Below are positions 8,353 through 18,599 of a stretch of 47,148 nt of DNA, piece after piece. A program made the position numbers and the translations under genes. A model generated the notes under the pieces. That model was not told where the DNA came from, did no database searches, and saw nothing but the letters and a program-made list of their open reading frames with translations. Source of the DNA: Sanchytrium tribonematis (Eukaryota; Sanchytriomycota; Sanchytriomycetes; Sanchytriales; Sanchytriaceae); NCBI GenBank assembly GCA_018985235.1, contig JADGIG010000018.1, positions 1 to 47,148 on the forward strand, read 5' to 3'. How positions within the stretch are numbered: position 1 is the first letter of the stretch; the number at the start of each line of letters is the position of its first letter.

Positions 8353-10416
8353 CATATTAAAGTCTACCTCATCCCGTTTTATATACTGCCTTTCTATTAA
8401 GGAATCGATGGACTCTTTGATTGAAGTCAAATTCGGCTTAAATTGCTTTAAGGAGGAGCTGATTACTTCAGCTACTAATTTCGAGTGTGGAATAATTTTT
8501 CTTTCTTTCATAATCTTAGCAATCAGAGCCATTAAATAATATTTTCGATCTTGTTTAATTTGGTTTGAAATATCTTCTGCTTCAACATTCGATTCTAAGA
8601 TAAAGGGAATTTTAATTAAAAACTTTTTTGGTTGAAATTTCATGTTCAAAATTATTGAATTACCCTGCTCTAGAACGATACCCAATGCTGCCAGACTTTT
8701 CAAGTACGTTTTGTCGCCTACTTCTTTGAATTGGTTGCATGAAATTGAATCTAAGAGGTAAAAACAAGGAAGGGGGCAGTCAATTTCAAAGCTTGCTTCT
8801 AAAGAACACTTCAAAATTACTCGAGAAAGTTGATGGTGCCATTTAAGACGTCTCCCATTGTGTAAATCATTATAATATTTAGAAAATTCATCAACCTGAG
8901 CCTTGTACAGATTGGGTGGAAGTATCTCTTGAGAAGTTTCCGACACTGGCCACGAACCAGTTGTTAAAATTGTAGATGAAAAATCATTTCCCTTGAAATT
9001 CCGGCTTAAATCTGCAGAAATATCAACATCTTGAAGCATTTTCTGAAGTTTGACAGTATATTCTTGACCGTTTATCTTTTGAAATTCAAGAATTTGGGCG
9101 CTTTCCAATTCCTTTATGCTTACACCGCCATTTAGCAATCTTTTTGAGAGAAGCTTGCTATAATGCAACAAAAATAGATCCTTATCAGTCACATAGCGGA
9201 AAAAATCTACTGCGATTGGCAGATATTCAACATCCTTACGTTTGCGAATAATATAATCAAAGTATTTCGCGAGGTAAGTAGCGATATTCATAGGCATTTG
9301 AGTTGAATTTAAAAAAATAACAAAGCCTTGGTCCACTGCAGCAAAGCAATCGGCATTATTTTGAAAAGCAATCTTAATGTATTCTTCAAATATAGTTTTC
9401 AAACCCTTACAGTCCAAAATAAATTTAGTAGGATCTTGTAGCAAAGTGCTAGAATGTTTACGAATAATTTCTGAACCTTTATAATCAACTTGTTGGCTCA
9501 ATCCACGTTTCAAAAATTCAATTCCATTTTCAAGTCTATTTAACAATAAAAACGCAACTTCAGAGTTTTCATGATCTAACTTTTGAATAAAAGACGGAAG
9601 GCATGCTACTATCTCCTCTCTTATAGGCTCCACCAAAATTGAATTAATTAGTCCTTGATACTTTGGAAACGTAATTTCAATTAAAAGACTTTCTGCCAGT
9701 TTGTCTTCTGCTTTGATCGTCTTCAATACTTGATTCATCTTCAATATGATCTCTATATTATTGAAGGACAACTTCGTATTTCGATAATAAATTTCTGTTT
9801 CTGACAAAAACGATTCCTCGAAATTAATCTCATAATAATAAAATGGACTTCCTGTTTGTAAACCGACGTCATAAAAAGAATGAACAGCAGACTTTAATCT
9901 GTTTAGATTCAAAGAATGAAATGAGTCAACTTGGCCTCTTAAATTTTTAATCTCTTGAATGCAAACTCTTGAGAATTGGTTTCCTACATTCATTTTTTGT
10001 AATAAATTGTATTCCCAAAAATGCAAACCAAGTCCAAATATATTCATCCTTTGATAATTTCCGATTCTAGAGCTCGATTTGTCGTCAAATTCATCTTCAT
10101 GTTCACTTACAAAGTCGTGGCTTCTTGTAATGATTTTATTAAGCCCAACACATACTTTATCAAGAATCAAAATAGCGTGATAATATCTTTCCCAATAATC
10201 GCTGTATTCAAGCAATTCGACATCTGTTTGTTCTAGGGTATACAATGTTTTGTTACAAAAATTTTCCAAGTATTTTGCTAATTCTTGATAAAGAGTTTCA
10301 TGCCTCTCGGCTCTTATGCATTCATAAACTGATTTATATATTTTCATAAAATAAGGCTTTTCTTTTGAATGTAATAAGTTGTGTAAATGGCAAAGCACAA
10401 TTTCAATAAATTCCAT
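8335..10416 (-). CDS. Cullin (scaffold of a cullin-RING ubiquitin ligase)
   Basis: 693 residues. N-terminal helical repeats (YKSVYECIRAERHETLYQELAKYLEN) are followed by the cullin homology region (YIIRKRKDVEYLPIAVDFFRYVTDKDLFLLHYSKLLSKRLL) and a C-terminal neddylation domain. The latter shows RKYYLMALIAKIMKERKII, with the lysine of IMK as the likely NEDD8 acceptor, and SIDSLIERQYIKRD. The usual last residues (YxA) are replaced by LVFIS. Cullins position substrate receptors and the RBX1 RING protein. The paralogue (CUL1, CUL3 or CUL4) cannot be fixed by eye. The 3' end overlaps the convergent gene by 18 bp; the start is 27 bp past the MCC beta stop. Confidence 0.9.
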   Translation of the reverse strand: MEFIEIVLCHLHNLLHSKEKPYFMKIYKSVYECIRAERHETLYQELAKYLENFCNKTLYTLEQTDVELLEYSDYWERYYHAILILDKVCVGLNKIITRSHDFVSEHEDEFDDKSSSRIGNYQRMNIFGLGLHFWEYNLLQKMNVGNQFSRVCIQEIKNLRGQVDSFHSLNLNRLKSAVHSFYDVGLQTGSPFYYYEINFEESFLSETEIYYRNTKLSFNNIEIILKMNQVLKTIKAEDKLAESLLIEITFPKYQGLINSILVEPIREEIVACLPSFIQKLDHENSEVAFLLLNRLENGIEFLKRGLSQQVDYKGSEIIRKHSSTLLQDPTKFILDCKGLKTIFEEYIKIAFQNNADCFAAVDQGFVIFLNSTQMPMNIATYLAKYFDYIIRKRKDVEYLPIAVDFFRYVTDKDLFLLHYSKLLSKRLLNGGVSIKELESAQILEFQKINGQEYTVKLQKMLQDVDISADLSRNFKGNDFSSTILTTGSWPVSETSQEILPPNLYKAQVDEFSKYYNDLHNGRRLKWHHQLSRVILKCSLEASFEIDCPLPCFYLLDSISCNQFKEVGDKTYLKSLAALGIVLEQGNSIILNMKFQPKKFLIKIPFILESNVEAEDISNQIKQDRKYYLMALIAKIMKERKIIPHSKLVAEVISSSLKQFKPNLTSIKESIDSLIERQYIKRDEVDFNMLVFIS

Positions 10417-10443
10417 GATATACTTGTTTTAAAAAAGATTTAC

Positions 10444-12094
10444 TCACATTCTAAATAGCCCAAATTTGGTGTCTTTTTTGGATTCTGCAATACAGACATC
10501 GAGCGCTACACTTAGCACTTTTCTTGTATCTTGAGGTCTAATGATTCCATCATCCCACAATCTGGCAGAGGAGTAATAAGGATGTCCTTCTTTTTCGTAT
10601 TTCTCTACGATGGGTTTTTTAAATTGAATCTCATCCTCCGCGGACCAGTTTTCGCCTTTTTTAGTCTTGGTATCTTTGGTAATCTGGCTGAGGACTCCTA
10701 AATAAAATAAAACTACCAGCTGCTTGTTCCCCACCCATTACACTGATTCGAGAATTTGGCCACATGAACAAAAACCTTGGCGAGAATGCTCTGCCACACA
10801 TTCCATAGTTTCCCGCTCCGAATGATCCGCCACATAAAACAGTAATTTTAGGAACATTAGTAGTACTAACAGCTGTTACCATTTTTGCGCCATGTTTAGC
10901 TATTCCCTCCGCCTCGGCCTTAGATCCTACCATAAACCCTGTAATGTTTTGCAGAAAAATTAAAGGAATATTTCTCTGCGCACAAAGTTCAATAAAGTGA
11001 GCCCCTTTCATAGCAGACTCTGCAAATAAAATTCCGTTATTAGCAACTATGCCAATAGGAACTCCATTTAGATGAGCAAATCCTGTTATTAAAGAAGTTC
11101 CATACTTAGCTTTGAATTCGTGTAATTTTGAACCGTCGACAAGTCTAGCAATAATTTCGTACATATCAAATTGTTTACGAAGATTGGAACCCACAATTCC
11201 TGGAATTTCTTCAGCAGAATACAAAGGATCTACTGGAGCTTTCAATAACAATTGAGTTTCTTTCTTCCAATTTAGATGATCAACTATATTACGACCGATA
11301 TCCAATGCATGTTCATCGTTTATAGCATAATGGTCAGTTACACCTGAAACCTTGCAATGCAGATCGGCCCCACCAAGGTCTTCCGCGGATATGATTTCTC
11401 CAGTAGCTGCTTTAACTAATGGTGGGCCTCCAAGAAATACTGTTCCTTGGTTTTTGACAATTACGTTTTCGTCCGACATAGCTGGCACGTAAGCACCACC
11501 AGCTGTACAGCTTCCTAACACAATTGCTATCTGTGGAATATTTTTTGAGCTCATATTTGCTTGATTAAAGAATATTCTTCCAAAGTGCTCACGATCAGGA
11601 AATACTTCTGCCTGATTGGGTAAATTTGCACCACCACTATCAACTAGATAAATACAAGGTAAACGATTTTCCAGAGCTATCTCTTGAGCACGAAGATGTT
11701 TTTTGACAGTTATTGGATAATAAGTTCCTCCCTTGACTGTAGGATCGTTGCATACAATCATGCAATATTTGTTTTTGATTTTGCCTATTCCGGTAATTAT
11801 TCCACCGCAATTGATATCTTCCTTATACAATTTATGACCAGCAAATTGTCCTATTTCTAAAAAAGGGCTATTAAGGTCGAGTAATTTGCTTATTCTTTCT
11901 CTTGGCAAGAGCTTTCCTCTTTTAACATGTCGATCTCTTGCTTCTTTTGAACCCCCTAAAGAAATGGCTGCTGTCTTAATTTGTAGATCTTTTAATATGG
12001 GTTCCATACTTTTCAAATTTTCTTTGAACAGAACTTCCGAAGAATCTATTTTAGTTTGCAAAACATTAAATTTTCTTTGCAAAAATCTACGCAT
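10444..12094 (-). CDS. MCCC2: Methylcrotonoyl-CoA carboxylase beta chain, mitochondrial (two exons)
   Basis: Exons 10717-12094 and 10444-10697 join over a 19-nt intron to give 543 residues, close to the usual 560. The carboxyltransferase signature is clear: [61 protein letters not shown] and [15 protein letters not shown], then in exon 2 [15 protein letters not shown] and a terminal FGLFRM. It carboxylates 3-methylcrotonyl-CoA in leucine breakdown, with a biotinylated alpha subunit not in this window. MRRFLQRKF is a plausible mitochondrial presequence. The enzyme is known in filamentous and early fungi and absent from baker's yeast. Confidence 0.95.
10698..10716 (-). other. 19-nt intron in MCCC2
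   Basis: GTAGTTTTATTTTATTTAG, phase 1. Splicing gives [15 protein letters not shown], matching the family motif MGGEQAA-VL; retention shifts the frame and ends translation at YQRYQD. Confidence 0.92.
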
Positions 12095-12166
12095 GTTACA
12101 AAAATTCAACTTTAACCCAATATTTATTGAACAGCTTCATTTTCTCAAGTAGATTTTGAGAAACAT

Positions 12167-12874
12167 TTAATAAGTTCTTCGAGGTCTGCATTTAAATTTT
12201 GGTGATTGCGATGGTACTCTCTCTGGCAAATTTTGAGAGATTGGGGCAACTCGACGTCTGCATTTCTGCTTGCTTGGGACAGGGTTTGAAATGGTTTTTT
12301 CCTCGTGATTATCAGACTGTGTCTGATCAATCATCTGGTGCAAAGTTTGTGAAGGATCAGAAAATTTTCCCACAACTTTCGATATAGCATTTTGCAATGA
12401 GATTGAAGGAGATGGTGAGCTCGATTTCTGGGAGACATCCTTCTTATTTGTGTATTCGCTGTACCCAAAATCTTGTGTCCAGTACTGCACTCCTGAAGCG
12501 GAAGTTGCGTATCCAAGTCCCACCTGATTGCTATTCTCTGAAATCAAATTTTGAAAGTGACCTGGTGAGGCAATCCAACCTTTAACCACCGATATGACAT
12601 CCGAGTATCCTTCACCTACATTTTCGGCAGTTGCTCTACCTGGGTATCTTGCAGAGTGAATACGATCCTCAAATGTTGTAGAATCTACGCTATGTCCCAT
12701 TGTATTCCTTGAAGCCTGTACTTCAGAGTACTTCTGAGCCGAATCATTTAGTTCCGAACTCAAAGTAAGAGGTTTTCTCCCAAGGCCTTCCCTGAGCTTG
12801 TTTACCATTGAGAGCATAGTGTTGAAGTTCTGCATGTTCAATGCAAATGCTGTGAATAGAGAATGAAGTATCAT
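12167..12874 (-). CDS. Secreted CAP (SCP/PR-1) superfamily protein
   Basis: 235 residues. A short hydrophobic leader (MILHSLFTAFAL) is followed by a CAP domain at about 20-145: MVNKLREGLGRKPL, AQKYSEVQASRNTMGH, ENVGEGYSDVISVVKGWIASPGHFQNLI and VGLGYATSASGVQYWTQDFG. The conserved His of MGH and SPGH, and the Glu of AENVG, are kept. The fungal Pry proteins of this family bind sterols and fatty acids outside the cell. The C-terminal 90 residues are Ser/Lys/Arg/Pro-rich and low in complexity. Confidence 0.88.
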   Translation of the reverse strand: MILHSLFTAFALNMQNFNTMLSMVNKLREGLGRKPLTLSSELNDSAQKYSEVQASRNTMGHSVDSTTFEDRIHSARYPGRATAENVGEGYSDVISVVKGWIASPGHFQNLISENSNQVGLGYATSASGVQYWTQDFGYSEYTNKKDVSQKSSSPSPSISLQNAISKVVGKFSDPSQTLHQMIDQTQSDNHEEKTISNPVPSKQKCRRRVAPISQNLPERVPSQSPKFKCRPRRTY

Positions 12875-13007
12875 TTGGATTAAGGAATCACTACAACTTT
12901 AAGAATTTTTTTGTTCCTAATATTTTACTTTGATTGGTTTAAGATACTGGTTTCAGAACAATTAGCCCTAGCGCGAATAAATTCGATGAAAGAAATTTGA
13001 AATTCTT

Positions 13008-13913
13008 TTATTTCATAAGATGGACTTTAAAAAAGTCAGACCAGCTCTGGTAGAAATTAGGTTGGAAAGACAATTCGTTGTGAGTTCCCATAGGAAAATA
13101 ATGAAACCAAACGTTTGAGTTTAAAATTGTTTTACCAGACTTATGCCACTTACTTCCATCAAAAACTCCATTTTTCGGGTCTTCAAGTTGCGCTCCACTC
13201 AATTTTTCGTAAAGCATTTTCATGTGGAGAGGAGGAATAATTTCATCCTTTCCAGAACTCATAAACAGAGTTGGTATTGGAGGAAGTTGCTTCACAACAT
13301 TTAAAGAGTTCCAGGACTGGACACAAAGATATTTGAAAGGAGCAAGACGAGGTAAAATATAAGGCACAACATCAGGCATTGATGTAAAAGTATTTTCTAT
13401 TATTAAAGCGTCTATCGATTTAAACTTTGATGCGACATGTATTGCTGCAGCTCCACCTAGAGATTGACCCGCGATGACAATTTTGTAGTTTTTAAATTTT
13501 TCTTTGGCAAACAAATAAACTGCTTCAGCATCTAACTTCAGCCCCGATTCACTAGCACTTCCTTCCGATATACCATATCCACGATAATCAAATATTAAAA
13601 AGTGAACAGGTACAAGTTTCTGAATGTCACTAATCAATGGAAGGCGATGACCCATATTGCCTGCATTACCATGCATCCATATCACAACTATCGGCTCTTG
13701 ACCATATAAATGATATGCACTTATTTTGGTTTTATCTAGGCTAGTAATATAAATCAATCTGCCATTCAAATTAAAATCACTAGGCTTCCATAATTTGTCT
13801 TTGTCTCTGGATCCTTCAGGAATAAATGATGGATAGATCACATACAATTGAATTCTGTAGAATAAATATGCGGCCATAATTGGGATGGCATATTTGAAAG
13901 CAATCCAGAACAT
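13008..13913 (-). CDS. Bem46-type alpha/beta hydrolase, membrane-anchored
   Basis: 301 residues. A hydrophobic N-terminus (AFKYAIPIMAAYLFYRIQLYV, abridged) suggests a single membrane anchor. The hydrolase core shows HGNAGNMGHR as oxyanion loop, FDYRGYGISEGSASESG, the nucleophile elbow GQSLGGAAAIH, the acid in SSGKDEIIPP and a C-terminal GTHNEL with the catalytic His. This order is typical of the Bem46/ABHD13 family, implicated in cell polarity and usually on internal membranes. The stop lies in AATAAA. It diverges from the trehalase gene over 188 bp. Confidence 0.9.
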   Translation of the reverse strand: MFWIAFKYAIPIMAAYLFYRIQLYVIYPSFIPEGSRDKDKLWKPSDFNLNGRLIYITSLDKTKISAYHLYGQEPIVVIWMHGNAGNMGHRLPLISDIQKLVPVHFLIFDYRGYGISEGSASESGLKLDAEAVYLFAKEKFKNYKIVIAGQSLGGAAAIHVASKFKSIDALIIENTFTSMPDVVPYILPRLAPFKYLCVQSWNSLNVVKQLPPIPTLFMSSGKDEIIPPLHMKMLYEKLSGAQLEDPKNGVFDGSKWHKSGKTILNSNVWFHYFPMGTHNELSFQPNFYQSWSDFFKVHLMK

Positions 13914-14101
13914 TGAATTTTGGTATTTGTTTTAAAAGGGACAAATTTTAATTTAATGGTTATTAATTGAAGTGCCGTGTATTCATTCACTTCAGGATGG
14001 AGTGGAACTTGAAAAGCTTGTAAATTTACAGAAATGACAGATTGATTTTGCAGATTTTACGATAAAAGGAGATTAGACCAGCTTTTTCTTCAAACAACCA
14101 A

Positions 14102-16388
14102 ATGAGTTCATCTGATCACCCAAATTCTTTAAGTGCAAATCGCCTTAGGACATACTCAATCCGGCATATTAAGACCCCATCCGTTCAACTTCATAGAAAA
14201 GGTAGCCATGATTCGCAAAGAAAGAAATTTTTTGTAGATGTAGAGTCCACTATTCAATTGCTATTAGAGCAGGAGGACACAGATAAGAATTACCAAATCA
14301 ATGTTCAGGATGAGGGTCCGAAAACTTTTAACCTGGTTGGACCTGGGCTAAAAACTCATAGCGTCAAAGGGCACTATGTGCTATCAAATTTGTTACAAGA
14401 ATTGACTTTAGCCAGAGAATATCACCGAAAACATATAATTTTGGATGAAGAGCGTCTCTATGAAAATCCTGTAGAGCGACTTTCAAGAATGATCCGAACT
14501 TTATTTTGGGATGGATTGACAAGAAGAATAGACGGAGAATCTTTGGAAAATATATGCAATGACCCCAAAGATAGACTTGGTGATCACAAGAATAGAATTT
14601 ATGTTCCATTTGATGACATAGATGCTTTGGAATATTTTCAAGGAGTTCAAAACGAGAAACCGCATTTGAAGTTAGAGGTAGAAAGGCTTCCGAAAGATAT
14701 CACACCACAATTTGTTAAAAGCATTAATCTGAAACCCGGTATTCTTGCTTTGAAGCTAGACAAGCTGAGTTTTATTAATGATGAAGGTCAGATCATTTCT
14801 AAAGTTGTGGGGACACCATTTGTTGTTCCTGGTGGTCGCTTTAATGAGATGTATGGTTGGGATTCCTACTTTGAGGCACTAGGACTTTTAGTTGATAACA
14901 AAGTTGACTTAGCCAAGGCTATGGTTGACAACTTTTGCTACGAAATTCAACATTATGGTAAAATTATGAATGCCAATCGCTCTTATTATTTAACTAGAAG
15001 TCAGCCCCCATTTTTAACAGACATGGCAATCCAAGTTTATTATCATTTACCGCAGGCCAATTCTGAAGAAAATAGAAAGTGGCTGAGACATGCGCTATTT
15101 TTTGCAATTAAAGAATATTATACAGTTTGGATGGCAACACCTCGATTCGACCCGGAATCTGGTCTCAGCTGTTATCACCCCACCGGTATAAAGTTGCCAC
15201 CAGAAACAGAAAGTTCTCACTTCAATCACATCTTGGAACCATATGCCAAAAAGCATGGTATAGGTTTACAAGAGTTCACAGAAAAATACATGTCCGACGA
15301 GATTTTAGAACCTGAGCTAGATCAATATTTCACACACGATAGAGCAGTGCGCGAAAGTGGGCACGACACGACGTATAGATTAGAAAAAGTTTGTGCACAT
15401 CTGGCAACTATTGATTTGAATAGCTTACTATTTAGATATGAGGTCGATATTGCGATGATGATTCAGCAGGAATTTAACGGAAAATTTGAGATTCCTATAG
15501 AATGGGTTCAAGCTAGCTGTTTTGCGACAGACAATCTAGATAAACACAAAACATTGATCTCTGAATCGGCACAAACTTGGTTCACCAGAGCAGAAAAACG
15601 TAAAGAAAGAATTGACAAGTATCTTTGGAATGAAGAAAAAGGTCTCTTTTATGATTATAATGTTGTGTTGAAAGCGCCTTCGCAATACAATTCCTGCACA
15701 ACATTTTGGCCTCTGTGGGCTGGTCTTGCGACAGAACAACAAGCAAAAATCATGATAGAAAAAGCTCTGCCTTTATTCGAGGTTACTGGTGGCTTAGTGA
15801 GTGGAACGGAGCAAAGCAGAGGTCTCATTTCACTTTCTAGACCAAATAGACAATGGGATTGGCCTTATGGGTATTTGAAACTAATATAGTTGGGCACCAC
15901 ATCAAATTTTAGCATGGCAAGGACTTGAGAGGTACGGGTATAATGATATTGCTAGAAGATTGGCTTATAGATGGCTTTACACCATTACCAAGAGTTTCGT
16001 CGATTATAGTGGGGTAGTACCTGAAAAGTTTGATATTGTTAATATGACTCATTTGGTGAAAGTAGAGTATGGCAATGTGGGCGTAGATTTTAAATATATG
16101 CCAAAAGAAGGGTTTGGTTGGATGAATGCATCTTATCAAGTTGGGCTGACATATTTAACAAAATTTATGAGGCGAGCTTTAGGTGCATTATCAGAACCAG
16201 ATTATCTTTTTAATGTTATGAACGATTCTTCCAAATGGCAAGAGCAGGATTCTATTGCACAGCAAAAAGGGAGTTTCGATAATTTACAACAATTGTTTGC
16301 ACCATTCGGAAAATCGGTAAGAGTAGTGAGTGAAGAAAGTTTGCTTGATGAGACTTTGTCAACTGAGGGTGCAAAGTTTTTTATCTAA
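14102..16388 (+). CDS. NTH1: Neutral trehalase, GH37 (two exons)
   Basis: Exons 14102-15870 and 15890-16388 give 755 residues, normal for fungal neutral trehalase. Seen in order: a basic Ser-rich leader with possible PKA/14-3-3 sites (RLRTYS and HRKGS), a Ca-binding motif DTDKNYQINVQDEGPK near residue 60, the trehalase signatures PGGRFNEMYGWDSYFEALG, and QWDWPYGWAPHQ, which is formed across the intron. It hydrolyses cytosolic trehalose to glucose; in yeast the enzyme is activated by PKA phosphorylation, 14-3-3 and calcium, and the same inputs are suggested here. No signal peptide, unlike acid trehalase. Confidence 0.96.
15871..15889 (+). other. 19-nt intron in neutral trehalase
   Basis: GTATTTGAAACTAATATAG, phase 2. 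Splicing restores QWDWPYGWAPHQ, a signature invariant in trehalases; reading through gives PYGYLKLI and a stop. CTAAT is the likely branch site, ending only 5 nt before the acceptor AG. Confidence 0.95.
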
Positions 16389-16426
16389 GTGTGACTCTAA
16401 GTAAATCGCGTTACATGTTAAATTTA

Positions 16427-17518
16427 TCATTTTTTTACTGAGTGACACTTACGAGGAATAAAAACATTTAATTTATTTTCTGGAATTTTCACTGTTGCAA
16501 GATGGCTGTGTGATTCAGGGAATCGACTTACTTCGTCATTCGTACTTACTCTTGGTCTTAAAATTGATAAACTAGCATGTTTAATAGTTTTTGTATAACT
16601 TTTTTTTCGCAATTGCTTCAAATCTTTACAATTATCAACAGTTGCCTTGTCGAAAAAGGACTTCATAAAATCAATGGTAAAATAAGTAGCTTCGGTGGTG
16701 CCAGCTTTACTGGAACCAGTTATTAATAATTCTACAAACCATCGACAGAGTGCTGATTGGGAATGGTGGTAAATTGTGTCTCCAAACATGGCCATTTCGA
16801 CAAACTCCCCAGATTCACCTAATAATTCATCTGGGGTAATGAGCTGGGCATTTTCATTTTTCATTGTGTAAAATGCTAAAAAGTGCGCGTATTCATGTAA
16901 ACATTTACCAAATAATAGAAAAGTGATTTGGAGAGTACTGTAATGATTTTCGTCATATTCAGATTTTTTAATTAGTGCCGAATTAATAATTATCGCATTT
17001 GGATTAAAACCATCAAATAAACCATAAACCTCTTCATTATCATATTCAACCATCGCTTTTAATACTACTTCAGGAAAATGATTCTCAGAGAGAAATGTGG
17101 AAAGTCTTGATACAATATTTTCCGAATTAAAATTTTTTTGTTCAAGAGCTTGTGCAAATTTTAGAAAACTAATGTCTAGTTCAGAAAGTACATCGTGATC
17201 GACAACTAAAATGGCAAGATGATCTCGTAACGCAGAGTTATGCAACCAATAATACAACGCGTCCAAAGCCATATCAAGGCAAGTATTATTTGGAGAAATG
17301 TCAGGATCTTCAATTCTAACGCAAAATGCGGTGCATGGCCTTTTTGGTATAGTGGAAATTAAAAAATGATGTTGTAGATGCGAGAGTTCAGAAGATTGTA
17401 CAGTGGGTAAAATTTTGTGGTGAATTTCATGAAAACCACAAACACAAATTTCCATTTGTTGTTTCAAAGAATTATTTAATATGACATGCAGCCTTGATCT
17501 TAAAATAATCAAGCTCAT
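16427..17518 (-). CDS. HExxH-motif putative zinc metallopeptidase-like protein
   Basis: 363 residues of no named family that I recognise. The key feature is CLHEYAHFLAFY near residue 210, an HExxH zinc motif, followed about 25 residues on by GESGEFVEMAMFGD, whose glutamates could be the third zinc ligand of a gluzincin. Similar uncharacterised fungal proteins carry an HExxH and then a G-x-x-G-x-x-x-E segment. The N-terminus has CVCGFHEIHH. There is no signal peptide. The C-terminal 60 residues are basic and Ser-rich. Whether it is an active peptidase is inference. Confidence 0.65.
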   Translation of the reverse strand: MSLIILRSRLHVILNNSLKQQMEICVCGFHEIHHKILPTVQSSELSHLQHHFLISTIPKRPCTAFCVRIEDPDISPNNTCLDMALDALYYWLHNSALRDHLAILVVDHDVLSELDISFLKFAQALEQKNFNSENIVSRLSTFLSENHFPEVVLKAMVEYDNEEVYGLFDGFNPNAIIINSALIKKSEYDENHYSTLQITFLLFGKCLHEYAHFLAFYTMKNENAQLITPDELLGESGEFVEMAMFGDTIYHHSQSALCRWFVELLITGSSKAGTTEATYFTIDFMKSFFDKATVDNCKDLKQLRKKSYTKTIKHASLSILRPRVSTNDEVSRFPESHSHLATVKIPENKLNVFIPRKCHSVKK

Positions 17519-17937
17519 TTAAATAAATTATACTGTCAGTTTGGTCTATATCGTTGATAAATATTAATTGTAAGCGAATAGAATAAGATTCAGTGTTTGA
17601 TTGGGTAAAAATACTGGGCAATGAAGTTGTATCTTATTCATGTCAATGTAAGATACCACGAGAAATAAATGCTCTTAATCACTCTAACTAGATTTAATCC
17701 GTCAAATGTTAAACAAGCGCCGATGCTAAAATCAATCTCTTCAATCTGCCGAAATACATATCACTAGCCAGTTCTCTGTTTACTAAGTAAAAAAATCTCT
17801 CTAAAAGATTATTCTGGACTGAACTGTGTAAACGCTGATTGGAATTAAAATTGCTCAGTCAAATTTTGAAACTAATGTTGATTGGCTATGCCACGTGGGA
17901 AATTGATTCATAAGTTATCCAATCCCAATTCTTAAAA
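17519..17937. promoter_or_regulatory. Divergent promoter region of RPL10, rich in CCAAT boxes, with one CACGTG
   Basis: This 419-bp gap has no ORF. It contains CCAAT or its complement ATTGG at 17600-17604, 17838-17842, 17881-17885, 17919-17923 and 17925-17929, the last two within 20 bp of the RPL10 start. A palindromic CACGTG E-box lies at 17892-17897. CCAAT is the NF-Y/HAP site and CACGTG a bHLH site. No TATA box is obvious. The region presumably drives both RPL10 and the HExxH gene. Confidence 0.5.
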
Positions 17938-18588
17938 ATGGGTCGTCGTCCTGCAAGATGTTATCGTTATTGCAAAAACAAACCTTATCCTAAATCAAGA
18001 TTTTGTCGTGGTGTACCGGACGCAAAAATCCGAATTTATGATTTGGGTCGTAAGAAAGCAACTGTTGACGAATTCCCTCTTTGTGTTCACTTAGTCTCTT
18101 TTGAAAGAGAACAGTTAAGCAGTGAAGCTTTGGAGGCTGCACGTATTAGTTGCAACAAGTATATCACTAAATATGCTGGAAAAGATGCATTTCATTGCAG
18201 AATTAGAGTACATCCTTATCATGTGTTGAGAATTAACAAGATGTTGAGTTGTGCCGGTGCCGATAGACTTCAAACTGGTATGCGTGGTGCTTTTGGAAAG
18301 CCAAATGGTTTAGTTGCAAGAGTCAAAATTGGTCAAATTCTCATTTCAGTACGTTGCAAAGATGCTCAAAGAGAAATTGTTATTGAGGCGCTTAGACGTG
18401 CTAAATATAAGTTTCCTGGACGACAAAAGATCTTTGTTAGCAACAAATGGGGATTTACTGACGTTCCAAGAGAGAAGTATGCTGAATTAAGACAAGCTGG
18501 AAAGGTAGTACCAGATGGTGTTCATTGCAAAAAAATCACCGGACATGGTCCTTTGTCAGAATATTTCGATAGTTACATTGGTGAATAA
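17938..18588 (+). CDS. RPL10: 60S ribosomal protein L10 (uL16)
   Basis: 216 residues, full length and highly conserved: [39 protein letters not shown], then [20 protein letters not shown], the P-site loop region, and [12 protein letters not shown]. It is the last-joining large-subunit protein and helps form the tRNA accommodation corridor. No intron, unlike many fungal ribosomal protein genes. Its stop codon is within a 16-bp palindrome shared with the convergent chromodomain gene, 6 bp away. Confidence 0.98.
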   Translation: MGRRPARCYRYCKNKPYPKSRFCRGVPDAKIRIYDLGRKKATVDEFPLCVHLVSFEREQLSSEALEAARISCNKYITKYAGKDAFHCRIRVHPYHVLRINKMLSCAGADRLQTGMRGAFGKPNGLVARVKIGQILISVRCKDAQREIVIEALRRAKYKFPGRQKIFVSNKWGFTDVPREKYAELRQAGKVVPDGVHCKKITGHGPLSEYFDSYIGE

Positions 18589-18599
18589 ATTAATTTATT
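18584..18599. terminator. Palindromic two-way poly(A) signal between RPL10 and the chromodomain gene
   Basis: AATAAATTAATTTATT is a perfect 16-bp inverted repeat. Read on either strand it begins AATAAA, and the TAA stop codon of each flanking gene (18586-18588 on +, 18595-18597 on -) lies inside it. A shared bidirectional 3'-end signal is inferred. Confidence 0.6.

Noticed and set aside
10418-10438. A 21-nt GTAAAT...ACAAG stretch between MCCC2 and the cullin that could fuse the two genes
   Set aside because: MCCC2 ends properly at FGLFRM and the cullin start is plausible; the acceptor AAG and missing TAG do not match the other introns.
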